Positions 12,306-22,030 of a stretch of DNA of 64,000 nucleotides are shown one piece after another. The notes beneath the pieces are model-generated. The model saw only the letters and a program-made list of their open reading frames with translations, had not been told where the DNA came from and did no database searches. Each line of letters starts with the position of its first letter. The first letter of the stretch is position 1. The position numbers were made by a program, and so were the translations under genes. The stretch is from assembly GCA_028564705.1 (NCBI GenBank), contig JAPXFQ010002750.1, forward strand, positions 62,001 through 126,000, written 5' to 3'. The stretch comes from Apricaphanius iberus. Its lineage: Eukaryota > Chordata > Actinopteri > Cyprinodontiformes > Aphaniidae.

Positions 12306-13276
12306 GTTCTTAATCCACAGTCATACAAAGGTCCTGCAAAAGTAATCTACAAAGAAAAGCAAGCCAGTCTAATAGTGTACTTCCAGGGGCTTGAACGTAA
12401 CTTAATTAAGAGGAAAAACTAAAAAAAACAGAATTTAAAAGGGGAGAATAGGGTAGAAATAAGGCAAAACTAAGAGAGATCAGGAGAGCTCAGAGATAAC
12501 TTCACCTCGTTTAGCAGTCACACATGAAGAAACACTAGGCTTCAGGTCAGCTCTTCAGAAACCTACAGACCTTCCAAAAATACGATCAAATTTGCAGGAT
12601 ATCTTCATTATTAATATGAATATTAATCTGATGACTTTTATGTTTTATTTCCATTAAATACCATATAATTAGATTTTTTGACATTTAGTCACAATTTTCT
12701 TGCTTTAAACCATTCAGAATAATTAAAATCATAATCACTTATTTCACATATAAGAGTTCACATTTCTATTTGAAATAAAAGGATTTGTGTCATCTGCAAA
12801 AAGCAATGGAAATGTAGTCTTAGATACTGAAGCAAAATAATTTATATTAGAAGAAATAATGGTAATATATATATCATATATAAAAGACTGCTTGACACTC
12901 CTTTCATTTTGCTTCTATTTTCCATTGAGCTTTGTCTCTTAAGTGTATGTTTGCAGAACAGCACACAAAAGAGGAGTACTGTAAAGACTTCTGCTGTTTC
13001 TTCTTTCATTCTTGCAAAATGACTTTGTTTGGGGAAACTACATATGTCCATCCGCTGCACTTTATGCATTCGTATGCTCCCGACAATCCGATAGAAAGGA
13101 GAAGCATGTGGAGCTGGACCACACAGAGTAGTTGAGTAGTCACACTGTCATTACTAATATTTTTTTCTCTTGCCCTGAAAATGTGCCTTGGAATGGTGCG
13201 GTGCAAAAAATGAGGGGGAGAGAAGCGCTCACTTGTTCTTTATTCAATGTAATAGACTGTTGAACCGGATTTTTGT
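12306..13276. other. AT-rich DNA, no gene seen
   Basis: No conserved protein motif or exon structure is visible. Short opposing frames at 12,842-13,206 show low complexity and no family resemblance. Confidence 0.45.
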
Positions 13277-14015
13277 ACGAGCATTTTTTTTGTGCACAAG
13301 GATGAAAGGTGTGACTTTTTTCAGAAAATCTGATACTACGCAAAATAATACCAAGGGAAAAAATGGAAATGTTTATGCATATTTGTGACACTGTCCTCTG
13401 GACATAACACAGACAATGATTTCATTTTTTTAACTTGTTTCCAGTATGCAATTTAATGATAAAACCTGGCATTAAATGGTTTAAATTTTAGAAAAACACA
13501 AATATTTGATTATGTTTTGTAAGGACTAAAACTAAAGATCAAATTCATGTAAAAAACACACTTTGTTATTATTTTTATATTTATGTATGAAATTTGGTGC
13601 ATTTTTTGTGCATGAGGGAGAAAGGTATGAATTTTGTTTTTAATGAACTACCGGCAGGGAGTGACACAACTACATAAAACAATACAGAGTTTAAAAAAAA
13701 ATAATGTTTATGCACATATATGACACTGCAAGGCTCTTACTTTTCACCCCCCAAAACAGGTCATTTGAATATATAACACAAAATATGGTTTAACCTTTGC
13801 TGTTTAGATTTTTCTTACAGTTCGGGTTTTAATTAAAAAACCTGGCATTAAATTAGTTAAATCTCAGAAACACACAAATATTTTATTATGTTTTGTGAGG
13901 ACTGAAGCTAAGGACAAAATTAATAAAAAAATGACTTTTGAAATATTATATAATTTTATTAAATACTTAAGTCTGTAGAGCACATTTTTGTGCAAAAGGA
14001 TGAAAGGTGTAACAA
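13277..14015 (+). repeat. Diverged tandem repeat, about 2 to 3 units of 320-380 bp
   Basis: The landmark 'gcattttttttgtgcacaag/gatgaaaggtgt' at about 13,280 recurs in degenerate form at about 13,601 and 13,979. Between landmarks, other words repeat in the same order: 'aatgtttatgca..tgacactg', 'aacctggcattaaat' and 'ttattatgttttgt..aggact'. The units differ by many substitutions and small indels, so the array is old. No coding signal is seen. Confidence 0.8.
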
Positions 14016-14990
14016 TTATTAAAGGGTTTGACTATGGTTAAACTAGAGGTATTTATGGTGTGTTTTTAACTCTTTATTTAAAGTAAAATCATTGATCAAA
14101 CCAACACCATTAAAGATATTTTCTACCACAAAGTAAAATGTTGTCATCTTCCTTAGAATTAGTAAGAAAAAAGCATTTTGTAACCAGGCCAGTCATTCTC
14201 CTGATCTTTCAGCAGTCTGTTAGCTCTAGTTTAGCATAAACAATGAGTGTGAATGATAAGTGAATGGTAACAACTAGCATTTTGTTTGCAAAAGTGATAA
14301 AAATTACTCAATAATAACCCCTAATTAGTCCTGGTGAACTCAGTCATCAAATGAAAGTAATAAGTAACACAAACAAATTACAAGGATTGACTTAGAGAAT
14401 ATATAAGCAAACATTTGAAAGATAATAGACTGAAAATAATATAAAATTAGCCAACATGTTTTGCCATTGAAAATATCTTGATTCGTTAAGTCAAAAGTTT
14501 ACATATCAGAGTCACTAAAGCTTTACAGAATATTATAGTTATTGTGACACAGGTGCAGCAGGTGAGTTTAGGTCAGCTGGAAGAAGTGAGAAAGGGAGAG
14601 CAGAGTCTACTCAGGGGCTGATGACAGAGGCAGCAGGAAAAAAATAGTTATAAATGGATGTGTTAACGTAGATGTGAGCACATGCTGAAATAAATCTACT
14701 TTCTGAAAAAATGATCCCTTATTTATAATGATGTAGACATTTTTAGAAAAATACTCTGAATTACCAGGCTTTACAGAACAGTTTGCTGCTGTAGACTTAA
14801 CATGTATGGTTATGATTAGATGATTTTTTTATATAATAGGTTGTGCTATAAAGCGTTATTTAAAAGTCTGGCGTCAAACTCCAGGGGTGAAAATGAGTCC
14901 CCCTCCGGCCCTGAGGATCAGGTCTTTTCTCTCCAGAGAAAATCAGTTCCTGGTTGACAGATCTCCCGCCTGTCGTAATGCTGGTTCTTC
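14016..14990. other. AT-rich 3' flank of the minus-strand gene
   Basis: No gene or recognisable repeat is identified. The segment from about 14,880 to 14,990 lies immediately downstream of the stop codon of the minus-strand gene and probably includes its 3'UTR. I did not find a canonical AATAAA in the expected strand close to the stop. Confidence 0.35.
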
Positions 14991-15596
14991 TCAGCATCTG
15001 TCTGGACAGTAAAATGTTTTCAGGTCTGTTTTCATCCTTCCAAGCTCACTGGCCACCTTCTTCACCTCCTCAGCCTTTTGTAGGACGCCGGTCCCAGACG
15101 ATGAGCTTCTCAGTTTCTCCATGAGGTGGAAGATCTGCAGGATGTTGACCTCCAGCCGTGTGAATTTCAAAGCTTCAACTTCGGATGATTTGCTGCAGAG
15201 ACTTTCACATGAACTCTTGATTCGCTCCAGAGTGCTCCGTAGAGGTTCCACCAGCAAACAGAAATCTGCGGTCTGTCGTCTCATTTTACCTCTGTTATCC
15301 AGCTCCATCAGCTTCTGAATCAGCATAAGGAAGAGAACAACAATACTTCCAGCACCAAAAACTGTTCCAAACAGAGTGATGCTGACACCATAAGTGATTG
15401 GGACTAACATTAAGGACACCACAGCTCCCAGTCCTGCAACAACAACTCCAAGATTAACCCAACTTTCTTTATCCTCCTGGATCTTTCTTCTATCAACAGC
15501 AATGAGCTCAGATTCCAGTTCCATCTGTTTCATTCTATCTTCATAGCTGTGAAACAGCTGGATGAACGACACTGCTTGACTCTTTAGAGTAACCAT
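14991..15596 (-). CDS. Two-helix membrane protein with coiled coils, APOL-like (uncertain)
   Basis: This is a 201-codon frame with a strong start context (A at -3, G at +4). It has an N-terminal amphipathic/coiled region (residues 1-45, including MKQMELESELIAVDRRKIQE). A hydrophobic hairpin of two probable membrane helices follows (about 47-95: WVNLGVVVAGLGAVVSLMLV, then a turn with PITYG, then FGAGSIVVLFLML). The C-terminal half is Leu/Lys/Glu-rich and helical. The hairpin between coiled helices resembles apolipoprotein L-type proteins, but I see no decisive motif. Upstream, the minus strand reads a donor ('gccacag|gtaata', exon end 15,709) and an acceptor ('cccttccag|aacc', exon start 15,641). 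This implies a noncoding first exon and a 67-nt intron, a size usual in teleosts. The intact frame and splice signals support a real gene. Confidence 0.6.
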   Translation of the reverse strand: MVTLKSQAVSFIQLFHSYEDRMKQMELESELIAVDRRKIQEDKESWVNLGVVVAGLGAVVSLMLVPITYGVSITLFGTVFGAGSIVVLFLMLIQKLMELDNRGKMRRQTADFCLLVEPLRSTLERIKSSCESLCSKSSEVEALKFTRLEVNILQIFHLMEKLRSSSSGTGVLQKAEEVKKVASELGRMKTDLKTFYCPDRC

Positions 15597-15640
15597 TTTG
15601 AGAAACCCACCAGGACCTGCTGAGACCCAGTCTGGATGGT

Positions 15641-15790
15641 TCTGGAAGGGAAGAAAACCAAGAACCAGTCACACGGATCTGAGATCAGAGTCTCACCAGG
15701 TTTATTACCTGTGGCCTTGAGATCAGCAGCAAGCTCCTCCTCCCTGCAGAGACACACCTGGTTACTGCTGACATCATGTCATCACTGTGC
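15641..15790 (-). other. Noncoding first exon and 67-nt intron of the 14,991-15,596 gene
   Basis: The exon ends at 15,709 (minus-strand 'cag|gtaata'). The intron is 15,708-15,642. The second exon starts at 15,641 after a pyrimidine-rich 'ttcttcccttccag'. The 5' end of the first exon is not defined, since there is no clear TATA box; about 15,790 is a guess. This rests on splice-site matches only. Confidence 0.5.
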
Positions 15791-15971
15791 TGCTTGTCAA
15801 TTATTTCTATGAGGACTGCAGGGTTTAGGACACTTTGACTCAAAGGGAACCTTTTAACCCCAGCTGAGAGGCTTCTCTATCTTAGTTTAATAAATCCTGA
15901 CAGTCTGGAGTCAGTTGTGGTTCTATTCATCTAAATTAGATGGAAATATCAGTACAAGACCTGATTCACAT

Positions 15972-16226
15972 AGTAAATGGTAAATGGACTGAACTTATAT
16001 AGCGCTTTTCTAGTCTTACTGACCACTCAAAGCGCTTTACATTGAAGCCACATTCACCCATTCACACTCTCATTCATACACCGACACCCAACATGGCTCG
16101 GTAGGACAATGTGGAATTTGGGGGTTAAGTGCCTTGCCCAGGGGCACATCGACATGTGACTGGAGGAAGCTGGAATCGAACCTACGACCCTCCGATTGCA
16201 AGCCAACTACTCTGCCACAGTCGCCC
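15972..16226 (-). mobile_element. tRNA-derived SINE
   Basis: Read on the minus strand, the head contains RNA polymerase III promoter boxes: an A-box-like TGGCAGAGTAGTTGG (complement of 16,203-16,217) and a perfect B box GGTTCGATTCC (complement of 16,172-16,182). The body includes 'gggcaaggcacttaaccc' and ends with 'aaagcgctttgag..gcgctatataag', then 'ccatttaccatttac'. That tail is widespread in teleosts and usually LINE-derived. Boundaries are approximate and I did not identify a target-site duplication. Confidence 0.8.
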
Positions 16227-16617
16227 ACAGACACCTGGGTTTAGTCTCACTCATGTGTAGCTCTTCAGGAATGTGGTTTACACTCTGAGCTGCAGCAGCT
16301 GACAGCAAACAGGAGGGTTTTCTTCTGAATAAAAGAACATTCCACAGAACCAGATGAACCGGATCGGTTCTGTCCCTCTCACTATTTAGCACCTGTCTAA
16401 AGTTTAACATGTGAACAGAACCGTGTTCCCTCCCACACGCGTTCTACTGCTGGTGTCTGGGACACCTGGAGGCCAAACGTTCCTCTGGACTTCCTGTGTA
16501 TCCGGTCCAGTCAGTTCAATCAGGGCATACAATAAGTTTGTCTTTAATACGTCCTGTCTGGCAGTGTGGCATTATTATGGTCAACAGATTTACTTTCACT
16601 AGTGGAGCATTACAGCT
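16227..16617. other. Spacer between SINE and LINE 3' end
   Basis: Small frames on both strands (16,207-16,602) show no family motif. No regulatory element is recognised. Confidence 0.35.
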
Positions 16618-17700
16618 TTCAGTTCAATTCAATTTACTTTACTATTTATTTAGCCCCAGTTCCCAACAGATATCATCTCAAGGCACTTTACAACAAAAAT
16701 CATCTCAATCCAATTATCCAAACATTCCATCAGTGAAACGTTTTCTATGTAAGGAATCCCAGCAGATTGTGCTGAGTCATTGATGTGAAGTTGGGCCCGG
16801 ATCATGCAGACTCCAACTACAGCAATTCCTCATACTGAGAAAGCATACAGCGACAGTGGAGAGGAAAAACTCCCCTTCAACAGGAAGAAACCTCTGGTAT
16901 AACCAGAACCAGAACCTGGCTCAGTACAAGCGGTCATCTGCCACGACTGTCTGGGGGTCTAAGAAGACAGAGAAGAGATAGAAATGGAGGATGCTCTGTG
17001 ACTTAGAGCATCATCTGGACCGATGTTCCTCATCCAGCAGGGGGCGCTGTAGCTGAGCAGGATACCAGACCATGTGGAGCTTCTATGGGGAGAAAAATAC
17101 TGAGAGAAAACTGGGTTAACAATCACAATAACAGCAGAAAAAGTATATCTGGAGAGTAGTAGGAGAGAAAAGTAAAAGAGAAAGGAAAAGTGGTCAGTCT
17201 GTCCTCCAACAGTCTAAGCCTATAGCAGCATAACTACAAAAACAGCTCAGGATAACCTAAGCCATTCTAACTATAAGCTTTATCAAACAGGAAGGTTTTA
17301 AGCCTAATCTTAAAAACAGACAGAGTATCTGCCTCATGGACTAAAACTGGGAGCTGGTTCTACAGGAGAGGAGCCTGATAACTAAAAGATCTGCCTCCTA
17401 TTCTACTTTTAGAAATCCTAGGAACTACCAGTAGACCTGCATTCTGAGAACAAAGTTCTCTGTTAGGAACATATGGAACAATCAGATCTCTGATGTACGA
17501 TGGAGCTGATTATTAAGGGCTTTATACGTAAGGAGGAGGATCTTAAACTCTATTCTGGATTTAACAGGGAGCCAATGGAGAGAAGCCAATCCCTTGATCC
17601 CTACAACAAGTTCAAGCCTTTCTAAGAGAATATTATGTACAGAAGCACCAGAGTACCGGAGCACAGGAATCACCCTTAAGTGTAAAAAGAAATTTTATCA
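16618..17700 (-). mobile_element. L2-clade LINE 3' end (RT C-terminus and 3'UTR), antisense
   Basis: On the minus strand, 17,670-17,480 reads through LASLHWLPVKSRIEFKILLL, a hallmark of the L2-clade reverse-transcriptase C-terminus. It is followed (17,480-17,260) by segments matching the usual downstream block (SRIGGRSFSYQAPLLWNQL, then FKIRLKTFLFDKAYS). The 3'UTR contains the common fish 'gaaacctctggtataaccag'/'ccccttcaacaggaag' box and ends at the plus-strand 'ttcagttcaattcaattta'. The same 3'UTR appears at 42,380-42,520 and 46,900-47,285. There are several stops; it is a relic. Confidence 0.8.
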
Positions 17701-17751
17701 TTATCACTTGTTACAACACTGTCTGATAACAACATAATATAATAACTGTCA

Positions 17752-17893
17752 AGGTAAGATGATTGTTTCCACACCATGCCACAAAGCGGTCCATCAGCTC
17801 TCTGTATTCAGCTTCTTCTTCATCTGCAATTGTCGGTGTATCAGAGCTGGAGAAGATGCTTTGTGGCATGGTGTGGAAACAATCATCTTACCT
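17752..17893. repeat. Perfect 36-bp inverted repeat with 70-nt loop
   Basis: The arm 17,752-17,787 begins 'aggtaagatgattgtttcc' and ends 'gccacaaagc'. The arm 17,858-17,893 is its exact reverse complement ('gctttgtggc' to 'catcttacct'). The right arm belongs to a plus-strand LINE reverse-transcriptase fragment; the left arm is an inverted copy of the same piece. It is probably a foldback rearrangement at the LINE end. Transcription would give a 36-bp hairpin. Confidence 0.9.
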
Positions 17894-17975
17894 GGAATGG
17901 GAACAAAACAAAGGAGATGATTGTAGATTTCAGAAGAAACAGGGAGAATTAAAAGAAGAGGAAGTGTTTGAGGAG

Positions 17976-20740
17976 TAGGGCTGTCGCGGTTGAGGAAATC
18001 CCCCTGCGGTGAGTCAGGGCAGCTCAACATTGCGGTATGCGATATTATTGCACCACTTTTTTATCTATCTATTTAGCTAATTCGTTTGTTAATTACCAAA
18101 TTACTAAACTCATGGCAATATTTCCTTTGAAAAATGGTGCTTACACATTTGAAACAGGTTATTAAAAAAAGACATGGCAATTTTACAACACTTTATTGAA
18201 TGCAGATCAAAGGGCAAAAAAAGGCACAGATGGCAGATGGCGCACTGTTTCTCCAACTGAATTTAACAACAAAAAATATACAGTAGAAGACTGTATAGGA
18301 CGTTTTTGGCTGCAGCATCTAACTGAAAAAAACAAGTGCCCGTTTTTTTAAATCAAGTATATAAAATAAGATGTATCGGGCACTGTTATTTCACTTTCAC
18401 GCACATAAATAACGATGAATTATAGCCCGGTCATGTCCTTGTTACGTGCAAGGAAAACCAGCATGCTAACCTTATGCGGTTTGAGAGAGGATCTGAGAGG
18501 GGTGATTACAGTTCCAGCAACACTGAAAACTCTCTCAGAAGGTGCGCTCGTTGCGCAAATACACATGTACTTGCGTGCGATTCTGGAGAGCAATGGAAAT
18601 CTCCCCTGGTTGTGGCGCCACCATGTCAGGGGGTTTTCATTAGGATCAATGGTTTCCTCCTGCAGGTAGCGCGTTAGCTCCAGCTCGGCTCTAACTCTCT
18701 TCGGGACGGTTGCAGACGTGCTTGTCCGTGACTTCAGCAGGTCTCCGAGCGTTTTGTTTTTTTTCGCTGGTGGCAGCGCTGTCTGCGCAGAGGACTCTGG
18801 CTGGGCAACAGCTGACACACTGGCACCGCTCCCTCCATCTTCCACGTTTACCATCTCCTCGATCAGCGCGCACTTTGCCTCCTCATTATCATCAGAATTG
18901 TTACCCTGATATCTTGGGTCCAGCAAGCAGGACATTGCCAAAGTTTTTCGTAGAGCAGCTGGTCTGTATTTCTCCTCGAGAACACTGCACATCTTCTGCT
19001 TGATGTCCGAGGTCAGAGTGGTGTCTTCGTCTGATGATTTTAAAACCTCTTCAGCTAGGAGTTTTAGAACAGGTTTAATGGATGAGACCGTGACATAGTT
19101 CTCGCCAGACAGCAGATCCGTAAATTCAGCCGCTGGCTTTAGCGCTGCGTTCACCGACTCTAAAACTGCAATGTCCTGCCAGCTGGGGATCAGATGCTGA
19201 TGTCGCCGATCATCCAGAACCCTCTTTATAGCGGGGATTTGTTCCAAGACTCGGTCCACCATTTTCTGTTTGGAGCCCCATCTTGTTGGACAATCCTGGT
19301 TGGACGGAGTAATGGCGTATGGTTATTAAACTGAAATTACACCTGCTTATGTTCTTAAATTAAAAGCCAATACATAACATTACTGTTCGTTTCAGTGTAT
19401 GTCTTTCTAAACAAAACAAAAAAATATATATATTTTTAAGCATCACAAAAAGCTAGCAACTGCTATTTAAGACTGCATATATGTTTTATGAATTTCGGGC
19501 AATATAAAAAAAATCATACAGTATTCATATTGTTTTAGTTGAGTTATTGGGCCTATCTGTTTGGTAAGTAACCAGAATTATGTTGGGTTACAATTAGATC
19601 ATAAATTAACTTCTGAAAGCTAATTTACCATTATGAGAGTGTGCTGCGGGATTTGAAGCTCCGCTTGCGCTTTCACCAGATCCCTCCTCTTCTGCCAGCT
19701 GTGGGAGAACGCACCCACTAAGGTGTGGCACAGACCCATTGCTCGGGATGTTCGATCTTTAACGCTTGTCATTGCGTTTGTCACTGCCAGGTGTAAATTA
19801 TGTCCGAAGCAGTTCAGCCATGTCCAGCCCAATTTCCTCACTGCTGCGGCGATGTTTGCTCCGTTATCTGTCGTTATGCACGCCAGCTTCTTCTCATCCA
19901 GGGACCACTCATCAAATGCGCTGCGTAGAGCTTCTGCGATGTTGTCAGATGTGTGATTCTGGGGCATAAACACTGTTTCGAGGCAGTGTGATTTAAGAGT
20001 CCAGTCTGTGGTCAGGTAATGTACAGTTAGACTCATGTAAGGAGTCATATTCACACTTGACCACATGTCAGTGGTGGCAGAGAAAAAGTCCACACTTTTG
20101 AGCTCACTCTGAACCGATGCTCTAACTGTATTGTACATTTTCGGCACAGCAGTTTCTGAGAAGTATGTTTTCCCTGGCAACTCGTACTGCTTGTCAAATC
20201 TCTGGAGAAGCGACTTGAATGCAGGTTTCTCCACAGTGGAAAACGGCACCATCTCCTCCACCAGGTACCGTGTAACAGCGTCGGTCAGGCGTTTATGTCT
20301 GTCACTGTCTCTGCTGTACTTGCCGACTCGAGCAAAGGCTTCGCTGACTCCAAGCTGTCGGCTGGCACCGGCTTGAGCTGCCCCGCAACTCGGGGTGGCA
20401 GAAGGCGGCGGCAGCCGCGCCTTAATAGCTGGATGGTAGCTAGCTAGGTGAGCCCTCAGATTCGTTGTGTTTCCTCGTTTTACTTGAACTATTTTGCCGC
20501 AAATTTTACAGATTGCCTCATTTAAATTGCCTGGCTCCCCGTTTTCATTTGGCTGAAAGCCGAAATGCTCCCAAAGAGGCGAAGTAACATTTGGTTTTGA
20601 TACCAGTGGGACTGCCATCATTCTCAGCATGTGTTGTAGCAGATCTAATCAAATGCGGTACTGGCGGTGGGACGTCATGCAGCGCGGTGGGTTTTCTATT
20701 ATCGCGATATTTCATTTTTGCGGTTACCGCGACAGCCCTA
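17976..20740 (-). mobile_element. Complete hAT-superfamily DNA transposon with TIRs and 8-bp TSD
   Basis: Termini are 15-bp perfect inverted repeats: tagggctgtcgcggt at 17,976-17,990 and its complement at 20,726-20,740. The flanks are a perfect 8-bp direct repeat, ttgaggag, at 17,968-17,975 and 20,741-20,748. An 8-bp duplication is diagnostic of hAT elements. Subterminal 'gcgata' words occur on both sides. The element is 2,765 bp long and carries one transposase gene on the minus strand. Identical duplications and TIRs indicate a recent insertion. Confidence 0.95.
18420..20630 (-). CDS. hAT transposase (BED zinc finger, ZBED-like), two exons
   Basis: Exon 1 is 20,630-19,629 and exon 2 is 19,295-18,420. 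The 333-nt intron has donor 'ATG|gtaaat' and acceptor 'accag|GAT', both phase 0. Splicing restores the conserved CPTRWGS block at the junction, giving about 625 residues. Exon 1 holds a BED finger (C41, C44, H61, H66), the first catalytic Asp in SATTDMWSS (D188) and the second in ITTDNGANI (D255). Exon 2 ends in the hAT dimerisation/catalytic region with NPLTWW, then SAPSERVFSVAGTV, then a helix rich in Leu. No stops or frameshifts are seen. The protein would bind the element's ends and catalyse cut-and-paste transposition in the nucleus. The 5'UTR is only about 110 nt from the TIR, so the promoter must lie in the terminal region. Without the intron the gene would appear as two broken frames. 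Confidence 0.9.
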
Positions 20741-21069
20741 TTGAGGAGTACAGATACCTCAGAGTTCACCTGGATACCAGACTGGATGGAGAATCAACAG
20801 TGAAGCGTCTACAAGAAGGACAGAGCAGAATGGACTTTAGAGGAAGCTGAGGTCCTTCAAGGTTTACAGAAAGATGCTGCAGATCTTCTACAGTCTGTGG
20901 TGGAGAGTTTTATCTCTGCCAGGGAGTTAAAACAGCTCAACAAGCTGATGAAGAAGGCTGGTTCTGTTCTGGTTCTGTTCTGGTTCTGTTCTGGTTCTGA
21001 CCTGGTTTTGTTATGTTTCTGTTCTGGGTACAACTGTGGAACAACTGGATATAATGATGCAAAGAATGA

Positions 21070-22030
21070 TTCTTCATCAAATTAAAAAGATATTAAAATC
21101 CCCGACTATAATTACCTGATCAGTGTTTAAAACTAAATTAGATAAAAAATCTGAGATCTGGTCCAAGATTTTAATGTTTTAATGTTTTGACGCCTGGATG
21201 AGGAAAACTAAGGCTTAGATGTTCTAAAGAGCTGTAGTTAATAACTGGTCTAGGGGGAATTTGTAAATCTGAATGAAAGATGGTTGCAACTCCTCCTCCT
21301 CGTCCAGTACTTCTAGGAATGTGAAAATGTTGATAATTGGTAGGAGTTGACTCATTTATAATTACATAATCCTCCTGCTGCAGCCAGGTTTCTGATAGAC
21401 TAAACAAATCTATTGTATTATCACATATCAAGTCATTTACTAATAAAGTATTTGAGGAGAGGGATCTTATGTTTAGTAAACCACATTTAATTACTCTATT
21501 TTCTTGTTTGGTCCGAGTCGTATTTATTTTAATGAGATTTTCATAGTTTGCTTTTGTCAGGTTAACTTTTAGTCTATTTGATTTTGGCCGTGGGTAAAAC
21601 ACTGTCTCAATGGGGTATTGAGTGGGTAACAGTACAGAAGCTGCAGAGAGGTGGGTTAAACTACAACCCTGCTTCCTGGTCTGGATCCTGGTTTGTCAGT
21701 GTTTTAAAGGACTAATACATGTATCCAGATTCCTAGAAAGAAGTGCTGCTCCATCCAAAGTGGGATGGATGCCGTCTCTCCGGATCAGATCAGGTTTTCC
21801 CCAAAAAGTTTTCCAATTATCAATGTAGCCCACGTTGTTTGCTGGACACCACTCAGACAACCATCGATTAAATGACAGCATGCAGGAAAATCTGTTAGAA
21901 ACGCAGACAGGTTGGTGGTGCCCTTTGGGCTGGGAACTATGCTTTCTACGTACCTTTCACCATAATGTGAATGTATGGACAAATTTGCTGAGTGATTTTT
22001 GTCGGCAACCATACTGTGGCACCACAATTG
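21070..22030 (-). mobile_element. L2-type LINE fragment: SGNH hydrolase end of ORF1 plus ORF2 endonuclease
   Basis: On the minus strand, 22,027-21,785 and 21,881-21,696 encode the end of an SGNH/GDSL hydrolase. The terminal motif [15 protein letters not shown] contains the D-x-x-H catalytic signature. Downstream, 21,602-21,171 starts the ORF2 endonuclease ([13 protein letters not shown], then LFSLSETWL, then GRGGGVA). It continues in a shifted frame to about 21,075 as QVIIVGDFNI. The gene order ORF1-esterase then ORF2-endonuclease fits CR1/L2 LINEs. Frameshifts show it is dead. It lies in the same orientation as the L2 3' end at 16,618-17,700 and could be the 5' part of that copy, split by later insertions. 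Confidence 0.8.

Larger units (their letters stand above)
17858..21065 (+). mobile_element. LINE RT fragment interrupted by the hAT element
   Basis: 17,895-17,975 encodes NKTKEMIVDFRRNREN followed by a stop, and the 12 nt before the insertion plus the sequence from 20,749 read VFEEYRYLRVHLD. Together these are the consecutive C-terminal reverse-transcriptase blocks of a fish LINE. The two halves are separated only by the hAT element and its 8-bp duplication, which proves the order of insertion. The right half runs on through degenerate codons to about 20,960, then a 'ggttctgttct' mini-array, then AT-rich sequence. Stops and frameshifts make it inactive. Confidence 0.75.

Noticed and set aside
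18710..19003. Plus-strand frames opposite the transposase
   Set aside because: Shadows of the hAT transposase gene on the opposite strand.
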